Shown here: one piece after another, positions 47,640-58,098 of the stretch
How the letters are laid out: every line of letters starts with the position of its first letter
How positions within the stretch are numbered: the first letter of the stretch is position 1
Assembly: GCA_025024175.1 (NCBI GenBank)
Contig: QCXZ01000053.1
Location: 11,532,001 to 11,596,000, forward strand
Length of the DNA: 64,000 bases
Source of the DNA: Rhyzopertha dominica
Lineage: Eukaryota; Arthropoda; Insecta; Coleoptera; Bostrichidae
Direction of reading: 5' to 3'
Program-made: the position numbers and the translations under genes
The notes under the pieces: model-generated
What the model was told of the DNA's origin: nothing
The model's database searches: none
The model's input: only the letters and a program-made list of their open reading frames with translations

Positions 47640-48456
47640 AAGTATGAATAAGGTAAGTATAAATTTTTTATAAACCCTCAATTTTATTAATACTATGNAT
47701 TTCTCTATTAATGACACTATTTCTAAAAACAATATTTTCATCAAATTCGGTTCAGTACAGATCATTTTGACACCNTTAAAATTAAAAGAATGACTGTTGC
47801 TCGTACAATGTTCGGTTAATACAGATTTATTAGATTTAAGACATATATCTCTCATATGTTCCTCCATCCTTTTTTCTAAATACCCACCAGTCTGTCCGAT
47901 ATAACATGCAGAACACGAGTTACAACCAATCTTATAAACAATATTAGATCTTAAATTACTAGGAATCTTATCATTGACCTTAGAAAACACGGATGCGACA
48001 CTAACCACGGTACTAAAAGAAAATTTGATGTTAGGAATATCATCAATAAGGTTGGTGATCCTGTCAGTTAGGTCCTCAATGTAAGGTAAGTTACATAATA
48101 GCATAGGTGTGGATCAGTTATTATTAGCAATATTATGATTTAAAGACATAGTTGAAGAGTGATCTGTATGTCTCCCGGCATCAAATGCATGTATACATTT
48201 ATTAATGAAAGACAAGGGGTATGAATTTTCCATTAAAATTAATTTAAGTTTATCAATATTATTTTTAATTAACGAAGGATGGTAAATACGTACTACTTTG
48301 TTATAAAGACATTGTACTAATTTAACCTTCATAGTCATTTTATGGTAGGAGTAAAAATTTAGATATCTACCAGATGCACAGGGTTTGATATACTAATCAA
48401 TTAAAATTTTATAGTCATTAGTTCTTATAAGTCGAGTTTCGAGGAAAGGTATACTC
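47640..48456 (-). pseudogene. Penelope-like element 3: RT C-terminus and GIY-YIG endonuclease
   Basis: From 48456 on the minus strand one frame reads PFLETRLIRTNDYKILID, an in-frame TAG where Trp is expected, then YIKPCASGRYLNFYSYH and the linker MKVKLVQCLYNKVVRIYHPS ... LMENSYPLSFINKCI. After an in-frame TGA (48116-48114) it continues with IPNIKFSFSTV, then NIVYKIGCNSCSACYIGQTG (GIY-YIG core with a CX2C pair), then RMEEHMRD, VLTEHCTSNSHSFNF, and MKILFLEIVSLIEK with the catalytic-type glutamate. Two ambiguous bases (47698 and 47775) lie here. This is the most complete PLE in the window, yet it is dead because of the stops and the missing RT core. Confidence 0.88.
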
Positions 48457-49688
48457 CTATGAAAAATACCTTCGTGCAGTGGAAAAAGAATACCGATCTA
48501 GACGGTCAAAACTCTTTATGCCTAATACGCCCAATCGACTCAACTTAAATATATTCTAAGATACACAAATTACTGAATACCATCTAAGTTTTTTTTACTT
48601 CTTATAAACTGCAAGTCCCAATATGAAAATTCCACTGCGTGATTCTTAACTATTGCGCTTTTTCTTATTTTCTGAGTCATGTTGAGATTGTCGATCAAAT
48701 ATAAATAAAATTTACGTGAATGCGATTTTTGTTCAGTGTTTTTGGTATTCTGCTTTGTTTCTTGGCATTATAGTTGTCTATTAAAACAATTCAACTTTAA
48801 CAAAACCTATACTTTTTCGCAATAACTTGCAACAGTTTTTTTGTCAGTTCTTAATCATTTACTTATATTGTGTCAAAATTTTGTTTTACAATTTTTTTTT
48901 AGTGTCAGCGCACAGGATTACGCGGATATTCTAGAGATCTGACGAAAAGACGGCGATAAAGAGAATCTAACTGAAACAAATCTTTTAAATATCGTTCAAT
49001 GAGGAGGAATTAGGAAGTACATTCCAGAGCATTTGGAAACAAATTCAACAGAAGCAGCAGAATCTAATTTAACTAATTTTGAATGTAAGTATTTCCAATA
49101 GCTCGACGGTTCTTTCATTTTTGAAAATATAGTTCAAGCTGAACATGATACGCCTATATCGAGCAAAACAATTGGAAATGGAAATTTTAGGAAATAATAT
49201 AAGTAGACAACAATGAGTGGTATGATGACTCATTTGTATTTGTTCTTTCATGTGTTCTCTGAAACCCGTTGGCGATCCAAATATAATACTTTGACAAAAT
49301 CAGTATCCTTTGTCTACCTTATTTTGTCGACCAATCAAATGAATATTTAAAAGTTATATATTTTTCATACGACTCACTTTCTACTTCTTACCATAATCAA
49401 TAGGACAATCGGAAAAAAAGTAAAATTAAATAAACTTCGTTACCTAAGTGCTTTATCTGTAAAGCCAATGCAAAAGCAATGAATTGCTTACAAAGTCATT
49501 AATTTTGAGTTGTTGTTTGAAATGCAATACAAGAAAGACTGCGTGAGAGTGTTTTCTTGTTGATATCCCTAAACTTCGTTTTTGAACTATTAGCCATTAG
49601 AATACGGAAGAACGATTTTTTTGAAATCCTAGGCTAGAGTAACTTATTATTACAGGTGTTAACGAAATGTTAATATTCCGCCTATTTA
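48457..49688. other. Non-coding stretch, nothing recognised
   Basis: 48900-49080 has a moderately open plus-strand stretch (ending near TTTGAATGTAAG) that I cannot assign. The rest is AT-rich without features. Confidence 0.35.
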
Positions 49689-49689
49689 T

Positions 49690-50576
49690 TAGGTGTACAA
49701 ATAAGTTTTGAGGGCATTACAAAAAATGGCGTAACTAATATTAAATCGCACCGAACCATCTTGTAACTATAATCATTTTAAAGAATCATCATTTTCCTTT
49801 AATAATCAGTATATGTCATTTCACTGAAGTGTAAACAACACGCATTCTTTGTGCTCCAACTATGCCAACTTTTGTGCCACCAAAACAACATTTGCGGGAA
49901 GCGCTGCTTTTTTGCTCTAACTTGAAGAAAAATGCAGCCAAATGACATTAATTGCTATGTGAAACATATGAGAAATATGCTCCAACAATAAAAACATGTT
50001 AGTATTGATTCCGGCGTTTTAAAAGTGGCGATTTCGACACCAGTGACAAAGAACGAGAAGCGAGGCCAGTAAAGACACTGAGTTGGAGGTATTATTGGAC
50101 AAAGATTCATGCCGAAATCAAGAAGAGCTCGCTGAAACCTTGGGAGTGACTCAACTACTACTCCAGCCTAACGAAACCAACAACAGTTGATGCAAGTGAG
50201 TCGAGCATTTAAGCTTAAACGCCCCCAATATGCTCAAAGATATGACGAAGTGATCTTTCAGCATGACAATGATCCGCCACAAGTTGCTAAAGCCATCAGG
50301 AAACTTTAGAGGCATTGCTCCTTCAGGCTACCATTTATCACAGTCAATGATGCATGGCCTGACCGAGCAGCACGTCATTTCGTAGGAAGATGCCAAAAAT
50401 TGGGTCAATTCTTGGATCCTCTCAAAAAGTGAGAAATTTTTTGAACGCGGTATCAGTATGCTGTTCAAAAGTAGTAGGGGACGATGGGCAATATTTTGAA
50501 TAATATAGACTGTAGCAATTTATCTCAATAAAACTTCAAAAGTAAAAAAAGCCCTCAAAACTTATTTGTACACCTG
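49690..50576 (+). mobile_element. mariner element with internal deletion, both ends kept
   Basis: The ends are inverted repeats of about 25 bases: AGGTGTACAAATAAG at 49691 and CTTATTTGTACACCT ending at 50575, each continuing with GAGGGC/GCCCTC inward. TA dinucleotides lie close outside each end (49688-49689 region and 50579-50580). Length is about 0.89 kb instead of the usual 1.3 kb. Because both ends are intact, such deleted copies can be moved by a transposase made elsewhere. Confidence 0.88.
49862..50503 (+). pseudogene. mariner transposase, centre deleted
   Basis: The frame from ATG 49862 reads MPTFVPPKQHLREALLFCSN, then LKKNAAK and a stop. Later pieces are FRRFKSGDFDT and, in another frame, LDKDSCRNQEELAETLGV, the helix-turn-helix half of mariner transposases. 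About 400 bases are then missing, including the first catalytic Asp (GDE-W region). Reading resumes at about 50236 with DEVIFQHDNDPPQVAKAIRK, which holds the second catalytic Asp in QHDN. Degraded AWPDRAARHF and a C-terminal GDDGQYFE stop (50501-50503) follow. It belongs to a different mariner subfamily from the element at 0.9 kb. Confidence 0.8.
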
Positions 50577-52475
50577 TGTATATTGATAACTGGTACTTTC
50601 TGCCACCAATGATGCACAAATATTGATACATGGAGCGGAAACGATTGAGTCGTTCATTGTTCCTATAGGAAAAGTGTCAGAAGAAGCCCATGAGGCAAGT
50701 ATAAAGATTTAAAACACCAAAGATTTTAATAACAATGGAAGATATAATGAACAAGGTTATGGGACCTCTGATCCAATACTTAGTAGTTTGTCTCATCGGC
50801 AGGTTGAAGAAGGTGAAGGCTATTAATGTACTCAAGTGTTCACATAAAAATAAAGAACCATGATGATGATGAAAGATGAAACCTCGTATGACGTATAGTT
50901 CTGATTTGGCTCTAACTTATGATGATCAGTTAAATATTCTTATTTTATGTCTATTTTCAGTACCAACATAAATGGCGATGGAATAAATTAATTACAGAAT
51001 AGGCAGCGCAAATGTTGCGATCGGAACAATCATGCTGAAAAATCAAACCTTCGTTTCAATCACTTTAGGACTTTTTTGCTCCGTGATTTTCCAATATTTT
51101 AGAACAAAGTGATTCAGCGTTTGTGCTTAGGTAATTGATCGACTCCTGGCTTGTTTGTATGTTAGTGGGTAGGTTTCCCATTTGCATATTACATTATGAA
51201 TGAATATTAATTTTCAGTTTGTGTACATCGCGGATTTATGATAGCAGCCATCACGGCCGATGTTATTTAATAACTGACTAAATGTAACTGGATGTTTTAT
51301 GCTTTTTAAACCTTCAAGTACCATTTAAAGAGCATAATTTACTCATACTGCAGCCAGGGCTGTACCGAAACCTATTACTCTAGGGGGGGGGGGGGGGTAG
51401 GAAGTGAAAAAAGCCAACTCAAAAACAAAAAGAAATAGTTACTTTAGACCACTAGAATACCGAATAGCGCACAGACATTCTAAAAAGGGAAAAATACTGA
51501 AAATACTATGTATTAAGTAGCTCAAAACAAATTTATTTTCTAGAATACATACAGGGTGTGTCACGACAAGTTCCAATTAGACGATGGGGAAGAATTATAA
51601 AATTCTGCCGTATCAAGTTTTCGAGTATGATCTTTTTAATGAAAATAATTCAAGTGCGGCTTTATGTAACACATTATATACTAAAATATTAAAATTTTCG
51701 AGATATAAGAGTTTATAAAAAAATTGGCAGCTAAGTTTCTCGCTATTAAAATTTTCGTCTGTTTATACAAAAATGTTAAAACTAATAAAAATTGTTAGTG
51801 TTTTGTTTTTGTAGGTGGTGTTGAAACTAAAACAAATGCTTTATTTGGTCTTGCTTTATTAGCCTTCGTCTTTGCATACAATTGGAAATGTGTAAAGTAA
51901 ATTGTCAAAATGACAACGTAAAATATCAAATTAAATAATCNTTTGTTTTTATTTCATGAATAATTATTAGACATTCCTTTCTTTCACTAGCAAATATTTT
52001 TATCTGATAACTGATGGTAACAATTAATTAGAATATCTCAGTGTGCGATACCGGCAGCATGTTGCAGACTAGATATGCACTTGTTTTAGCGTCTGTCAAA
52101 TTGCATCCAAATCACTCCTGAAGTTGCATAAAATGTAATTTCAACAGTTTTTCACACAAAATATCAAAAAATCTGTTACTTGTAGCCTCATAGTGTTTTA
52201 CACAAACCCCAACTAAAATTTCCCTAGAATCCAAAAGCGGCATGAAAAAGAGGAAGTGAAATATATATTGATGTTGACTCGCCATATCTATTTTCACAAC
52301 TAACACCAATGATCGACACAGATATAATAGTAAGACATCTGTAGATTTAAAATTAAATATTACATGTTACAAATTTCAAAAAAGGGAGTAAGTTCTATCG
52401 TCAAATTCTCATGTTTATTTAATTATACATATTTGTTCAATTACCTATAGTGTATGCATATAGCAGAATTCATAA
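50577..52475. other. Non-coding stretch with a poly-G run and a transposon-end-like string
   Basis: 51350-51400 (CAGGGCTGTACCG, then a run of about 15 G at 51384) resembles one end of a hAT-type element, but no partner end or duplication was found. TACAGGGTGTGTCACG at 51550-51565 resembles the tip of a Tc1/mariner-type repeat, also unpaired. No coding sequence is recognised. Confidence 0.35.
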
Positions 52476-52568
52476 GAAAATGCATGTTTATGCTATGCCG
52501 TCTGCAGAGCAACCAACTACAGATAGATCTATTTCGCTATCATTATAGCTCTTCAGTGTAGTACCCGT
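52476..52568 (-). ncRNA. Hammerhead ribozyme, type I, canonical core (copy B)
   Basis: On the minus strand: core CTGAAGA (52556-52550), stem II GCTAT pairing with ATAGC around AATG, GAAA (52535-52532), and stem III ATAG pairing with CTAT around AT. The cleavage base is C (rc of 52522) in an ATC triplet. Stem I is ACTACA pairing with TGTAGT, six pairs, then opens. Downstream (minus sense) it keeps the family tail GTTGGTTG, GGCATAGCAT, ACATGCATTTT. Compared with copies A and C several stem bases differ but the pairing is kept (GCTAT/ATAGC versus GCTGT/ACAGC). This compensatory change supports a selected RNA fold. Confidence 0.87.
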
Positions 52569-52634
52569 TAAGGCAGCTAGGTGGCTTTGTCATTGTGTCA
52601 ATTCTTTGCTCACAGATGGCACTGACATCTATTT
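52557..52634 (-). repeat. Module flanking hammerhead copy B
   Basis: About 75 bases (plus-strand reading GTAGTACCCGTTAAGGCAGC, TAGGTGGCTTTGTCAT, then ACAGATGGCA) are repeated at 56503-56575 beside hammerhead copy C. In copy B the module directly precedes the ribozyme on the minus strand and supplies its 5' stem I strand. In copy C it lies about 110 bases beyond the foldback. Confidence 0.75.
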
Positions 52635-52639
52635 TTCTG

Positions 52640-54535
52640 CTAAGAATTCGTCAGGATGCTTTTTTAATACTTGGCATTTTTACGTATGGTTATTAGCAAA
52701 TTTATTGAAGAAAATCGATAATATAATTCTTATTAATATATTTGCAGAATAAAACTGAGAATATAATAACAAAATCAAAGTAAACTTGTAAGCTTTTGTT
52801 TTATTTAAAAACATCACCCGGGCTTGGATCAGTAAGATTATTGACAAGAAAGCATTCCAATAGTACCCAAACATGGTTGACAATGATTCAAATTAATTAT
52901 AAATTATATTATAAAAAAATATGTGCGCGTACATCTAAACATTTGCAGCACGTTCACCTACCCGTACATTAGTGCTAAAAATAATCTTTCAGCACGATGC
53001 ACAATGGTGAAAATGACAGTGTAGGCGGTTAAAACTACTTGTAAATGGTATATTAAATAAAAGGTTATAGCTTTAGTTGTATTATATTAAAGAGCAGAAA
53101 AAGGTTTTCTAACGTTATCAGCCTCCGATGAACAGAAACAGTTACTAAAATAAATTAATGTAATATTCTAAATGTTTTAAATGAAGCAGGATCAAAAAGA
53201 CATTCTAAGCTCATTCTATATTATTATTATAGCATAATTAGTGACAGAATAAAGTAATGCAATCTAACTTGTGCAATGTTATCAATTTATCACAATGCGA
53301 GATCTGTTATTTTTATTTAGTTGTATGGCAGTACACAAATAAAAAGTGATGTCTTAGTAACGTTTCTTCTATTATTATCTAAATCTTAGACATACACTGA
53401 TTAATTTCAATTGTTTGTGTTAAAGTTTAATACCACCAACCGCATAACATTTGATCTGTAACATTTAGTAATTTTACAGTTATACATGTGCTATTAGAAT
53501 GATTCATGGAAATTTAATGATAAGAACTGCTAAGTTTCATGACTTTCTTGTTGTGTAGAGCTGTTGAAAAGAAAACAAACATAATATAATGAAGAAACTG
53601 AAATCAAAAGGAATGAAATGTACTAAAAGCACAATTATACTACAAAAGAAGCCTGTTCGTATTTGCAGGACTTTTTCGTAAACATAATTTCTGAAGATTA
53701 ACAGATCAAAGCCACTGGCGAAAACAAATGCGCGCAATTAGCAATAAACACACCGAATCCAAAGTGCGAATTAATAACATCTAAAATTGCGGCTTGTTTT
53801 GATCCCGCAGCATCTTAATCTCGACTAATTTTACCTACTTAATTAGAAGGAGGGGTAAATCGGGTCAAATTCCTTAGATCCTTTAAGCAATGATGTCACT
53901 GTTGAAATAAATCTGTCAATTTAAGAGCCATAGCGTTGAGTGGTGAAGAGTGGGTGTTATTTAAAGTAAAGCGGACGCTGCAGTGCATGAGAGCGGTTGT
54001 TTTAAGGCAGGTACCAATCGAAACAATTTTTTGCACTTTATCATGGATCCGTAAGTTTTATTTCGGGTTAACATGCAGCTGAAAGGTGACGATAAAGTAA
54101 AGGGTCCAAAATCCTGAGAACTGCTAATTTTTTCTTTATTTGCGCACCTTTCGTATAACACAATGTGAACAGATGACGCCTTTGGCGCGACCTTTTTTTA
54201 AATAGCAACCACAGATTCTTTATAAAACGTGACGTGGTTTTTACTTGTGAAGCGTGGTTTGGGACAAAAATGATCTCACATAAATAATATAATTCTTGTA
54301 CACTTATTAAATATTCTTATTTATTAAAAAATTCTGTAATTTTTATATTTATATTCAGATATCGTTAACATTATTCAATTGTCCTTTGTAAGAAGGGGTT
54401 AAAAATAGTAGATTATTTTATTCAGACATTCGAATTTAATTAAATCCAAAAACACTCCAACTATCGAATTGAAACGCTGACTGCCTATATGTTGAAGTTG
54501 GGAATCAAAAGGGAAATCACCGCATACTTTTTTTT
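52640..54535. other. Non-coding stretch with a possible conserved element
   Basis: 53740-54180 is less AT-rich, contains homeodomain-like TTAATTAG and TTTAATTC motifs, and has no recognised repeat. It could be an enhancer. Nothing coding was found. Confidence 0.35.
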
Positions 54536-54540
54536 TTTGT

Positions 54541-54865
54541 AAAATTACACTCACCGTCACAAAAATCGAGATAGTCGGAAAAATTGCAATTGCTTGCTGT
54601 AGGTAGAATATCTAGCTTAATGAGTAAAATTAAAGAATTTAAAAAAGGGTTATTTCTTTCCCAGGTTTTCCTTACTCCTTGTACTAGAACTGAAATGCTA
54701 AGGCATATACATACTTATTCTAAACTGAGGAACATAACTATAGCCCCACCTTGATTTACCTATCAGTTTTTCCGGACCAAATGCAAACGTAATATAATGT
54801 AACTTACAAGAGGGATAAAAGAAATAAAAATAATAGGAACTGGACTAATTAAAGTAATTTATTAA
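54541..54865 (-). repeat. Possible non-autonomous relative of the Tc3-like element
   Basis: The minus-strand stretch 54840-54785 (TTTCTTTTATCCCTCTTGT, AGTTACATTA, TACGTTTGC) matches 57468-57515, just after the Tc3-like pseudogene, in the same relative sense. The other end (ACACTCACCGTCACAAAAATC at 54547) resembles a transposon tip. The two may share terminal sequences, but no clear inverted pair was fixed. Confidence 0.4.
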
Positions 54866-55001
54866 TAATTTCCACAATTTTATAAAATAATTTCTAAAAT
54901 TTTGCCTCATGGGAGGTTTCTGAGCGACATGGAAAAAAGTAAAATCTTCGCTTTTTGGGATGAATGCTCAAACATTTAACCGGTCTCGTAAAGTTGTCGC
55001 C

Positions 55002-56212
55002 AATTGGGTATTTGCCATGTATTTATATTTTGTTAAATTGCATATTAATAGGTAGCTGCTAATCCACAAAACAGCTGTGACAGCTTCTAAATTCGAAAAA
55101 GTTGATCGCAAGGTGTATTTTCAATATTAAAAATGTGAATATTTAAAGGGACCGCCAAAACGCGAACATATGGGCCGTGACGTCAGGTGTCTTGTAAATG
55201 GCCGCTTGTTTACATCTAGGATCAACGCGTCACGCGTCAGCCTCAGCCCGTCAATTTATCAGTTTGTTGTTTGCGTTCATTCTGTGACAAGCGGATTAAA
55301 ATGCGCCAAGAAAAAGTGAAATACTTATGCGTTATGACTTCTGAATACATGTTCATTGTTATGGAATTTGTGTACAGCGACGAGCGGTTCAACGCGGCGG
55401 AGATGAGGAACGTAAAAGCAACAGCATAAGTGAACTTTTTATGAAATTAACGTAGCATTGATAATTTAATCACAGTGGGTTGTTGGAAACATACTATTTG
55501 TAAACATAAAAATGTAAGAATCAAAAATGTACCCTAAACTTGACATTTATTTTCGGGACTCTTGCGGCTCTGTCTTCGGTCTGGCTAACAATCGAATATA
55601 TCAACTTAAAACGCATATAATTTTTCATATCCTCTGCAAGCTATAACAAAATGGAAACTGAATGTTAAACACTTATAACCCCAAAAAGAAAATAAAACAT
55701 ACAGTTAGCATTAAGATGATCTTCACAAGAGAAAAACAAACTTTGCGATTTCGGCATATTACTTCTAGGGGCCTTAAACAACTTTTTCATACGTTGATAA
55801 TCTCGAAGAACGGTTACAAAAATTTTGTTAGCTGTCCTGACTGAAGTACTTTTATAAGCATGTACAAAACAACTTGTTTTGTTTTCCATACATAATAGAT
55901 GCTTGTAAAGCTACACAAATTACTTTTCGGTGCGATCTCTTACACCGTACTTTCAATAAACACCACACAAAAGCTCTTCCAAAACAAAAATGATACTATA
56001 CCATTAAACAGCACGCTCCTCGGTAATGTTTACATGACACTTGACGTCACGAGGTGAATAACCTTGGATAGATGCGTTTTGGCGGTGACTCCTAAGATTC
56101 GAATTTCAGACCTGAAATTCTCTACCTAAAAATATTTTTTTGTTTTTTTTTTAACATGGCGTACGATTTATATGCACTTCAAGATTCATTTTACGTAATT
56201 TTCAAAATAGTT
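55002..56212 (-). mobile_element. THAP-type DNA transposon copy 3
   Basis: This is the reverse complement of copies 1 and 2. Its right end is at 55002 (AATTGGGTA on the plus strand). The left side reaches about 56212, lacking only the outermost bases relative to copy 1, and the hammerhead foldback begins 50 bases further on. The CRE-like TGACGTCA-containing block (55178-55190 and 56042-56050) is present in all three copies near both ends. Confidence 0.8.
55665..55889 (-). pseudogene. THAP-domain exon remnant, copy 3
   Basis: The minus-strand frame reads CFVHAYKSTSVRTANKIFVT, then RDYQRMKKLFKAPRSNMPKS and FFSCEDHLN. The THAP pattern is clear. The second Cys is again Tyr, and one Cys of CCEDH is now Ser (SCEDH, keeping the likely ligand). 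No catalytic transposase sequence follows. Confidence 0.7.
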
Positions 56213-56263
56213 GCAAGAAGAACTATTGCTACAGCGAGTAACACTTTAAAAAGTCGAAATAGA

Positions 56264-56394
56264 ATTAAAATGCATGTCTATGCTGTGCTGTCTACACCTC
56301 AACCAACTGCACTGATGAGCTGTAATGACAGCGAAATAGTACTATCTGCAGTTGGTTGAGGTATAGACAGCACGGCATAGACATGCATTTTAAT
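56264..56394 (+). ncRNA. Hammerhead ribozyme in a 48-bp foldback (copy C)
   Basis: Core CTGATGA is at 56312-56318. Stem II pairs GCTGT with ACAGC around AATG (56319-56332). GAAA is at 56333-56336. Stem III pairs ATAG (56336-56339) with CTAT (56342-56345) around TA. The cleavage base is C at 56346. Stem I is exceptional: the 48 bases before the core (56264-56311) pair with the 48 bases after the cleavage site (56347-56394), with one G-U pair and one mismatch. Every invariant hammerhead position is present. Such a long stem I should slow release of the cleaved RNA. Its perfection suggests recent formation by inverted copying or a foldback element. Confidence 0.9.
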
Positions 56395-56502
56395 GTATGT
56401 TGGTTCTTGCCCGTTAGCAAAAAGTGCCGTTGGGACCTGCTGTCAAACTGAAGTATGCAGTTGCATGCCAATTTGTCAGGCTACAGGTCACTTCCTTTAG
56501 GA

Positions 56503-56575
56503 AGTAGTACCCGTTAAGGCAGCTAGGTGGCTTTGTCATCATGTCAGTGTAATGCTGACAGATGGCATTGCCATC
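56503..56575 (+). repeat. Module shared with hammerhead copy B
   Basis: This matches 52561-52634 over about 73 bases (TAGTACCCGTTAAGGCAGC, TAGGTGGCTTTGTCAT, ACAGATGGCA). It lies between the foldback hammerhead and the Tc3-like pseudogene. An AGTAGT-ending hairpin (CTTCCTTTAGGAAG) precedes it. Confidence 0.75.
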
Positions 56576-56581
56576 CTAAAT

Positions 56582-57365
56582 TCTTACTTTCGAAATAGAA
56601 TTGATCAAAAGTGCGGGCTTGATGTTTCAAAATGGACTATAGGGAGGGTTCTATAGAAAAGTGAACACATTGTACGTCGAAAACTAAGAAAATGTCCGAG
56701 ACTTCTTTCTCACCATAAAATAGCGCGTTTGGAATTTGCTCGTGAGAACATGAATCGAAATTGGGAAAATGTAAACCAAAACTTTACAATTAAACCACGT
56801 TATTTATCTATTATATCTATTCTAATGAAAAAAATTGATCTTGATGGTCTAGATGGTTTCAGTTGTTATTGGCGAGATTTGAGGAGAGAACCGCAATATT
56901 TTTCAAAACGAAACTTTGGAGGTGGTACGTTAGTGGTGTGGGGTGCCATTACAGAAGCAGGCGTTTTAACATTGGCTTTCCCATCAATATGAATGAACAG
57001 TCGAGAGTACATTCAAGTTCTTGAGACAAATTTAATGCCTTTTTTAAATAACAATTACGAACGAGATTTCATTTTCCTAATGCAATGATGCATGTCAGTA
57101 GAGAGTCGCTGGCTTGGTTTGCTAACCAAAATTTCGAATTGTTAGAGTGTCCCTTTTGTTCACCTGACATTGAAAACCTTTGGGGTATCTTAGTTCGGAG
57201 AGTATATGCAGATAACCGACAGTATGCCACCATAAATGAACACAAAAATTCGTTAGAAGAGGTTTAGGCCAATTTGGAACCAATGATACTAAATAATTTG
57301 GTTGGAAGCATGAATCTATAATTTTTGAGCTAACTAGGAAGCATGGAGGCCAAACCCATTATTAA
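56582..57365 (+). pseudogene. Tc3-like transposase, broken
   Basis: This is a Tc1/Tc3-type DDE transposase. Readable pieces in order: RNRIDQKCGLDVSKWTIGRV, an in-frame TAG, then SEHIVRRKLRKCPRLLSHHK, IARLEFARENMNRNW (DNA-binding half). Next is a frame-disturbed first catalytic region just before LDGLDGFSCYWRDLRREPQY, then FGGGTLVVWGAI, an in-frame TGA (56990-56992), and MNSREYIQVLETNLMPF. A frameshift near 57080 falls in the second Asp region (usual QQDNA), followed by HVSRESLAWFANQNFELLEC. In the third region the usual SPDLNPIENLWG has lost three codons, leaving SPDIENLWG with the catalytic Glu. GGQTHY and a stop end it at 57365. Confidence 0.85.
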
Positions 57366-58098
57366 TTTACCAATGTTTTGTTAGTTGTGCACCAATTTAA
57401 AAAATATATTTTATTAAAATACGGGAACTGTTAGTAAATGACTGAATAGTCTTATTCTTGTTATTCTGGTTTCTTTTATCCCTCTTGTTAGTTACATTAA
57501 TTTACGTTTGCGTTTGACGTGTATTACCACAGATTAATTAATTAATATGTGCTATTACTAATAAAACACATGGATCCAGCGTTGCCTATGCGACGAACGC
57601 CGCGTCGCTAGCTGTTGCCAGTATGGGCTTGGAGGGGACAGTCATAGCAAGAAACTATTAGGGCTTAGTGCTAAATAAATAAAATTAATAATAAAACTGG
57701 TACTTTATTTGTGAATTAGAAACATATATTACGACATATTATGTACTTATATGCTTATATACATATAAGAGGCCCGACGAAACCTTCAAAGAAGCGTTAT
57801 TACTTTAATGATGACCTTTGCTGTTCCATTACACATGCTTTCTTATGAACATCTCGTCCATAATTAAAACGCATATTAATGATATATTATATATTAGTTT
57901 TTGAATTCGTCAACCTTGAGTTGCACAGCGTTACTACTTAGATGTGATCTTACTGCTTCATCGACGAAAGTCAAGTTGGCAGTTGCCAAAAGTATGTCGA
58001 ATGGATTCAAAAGTGCATTCACTGTGAGACTTCTTGAATCAATTAGGTAGCTTGGAAACAAGCTGATTGAACGTACGTACTTTGTCTCACTTGGTTTA
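57366..58098. other. Non-coding stretch, nothing recognised
   Basis: Holds the 3' flank of the Tc3-like relic (57468-57515 is shared with 54785-54840) and AT-rich DNA. An 82-codon minus-strand frame at 57894-58142 begins inside the hammerhead-like motif and has no recognised family. Confidence 0.35.

Noticed and set aside
51350..51400. hAT element at the poly-G run
   Set aside because: Only one end-like string was found, with no partner repeat or target duplication.
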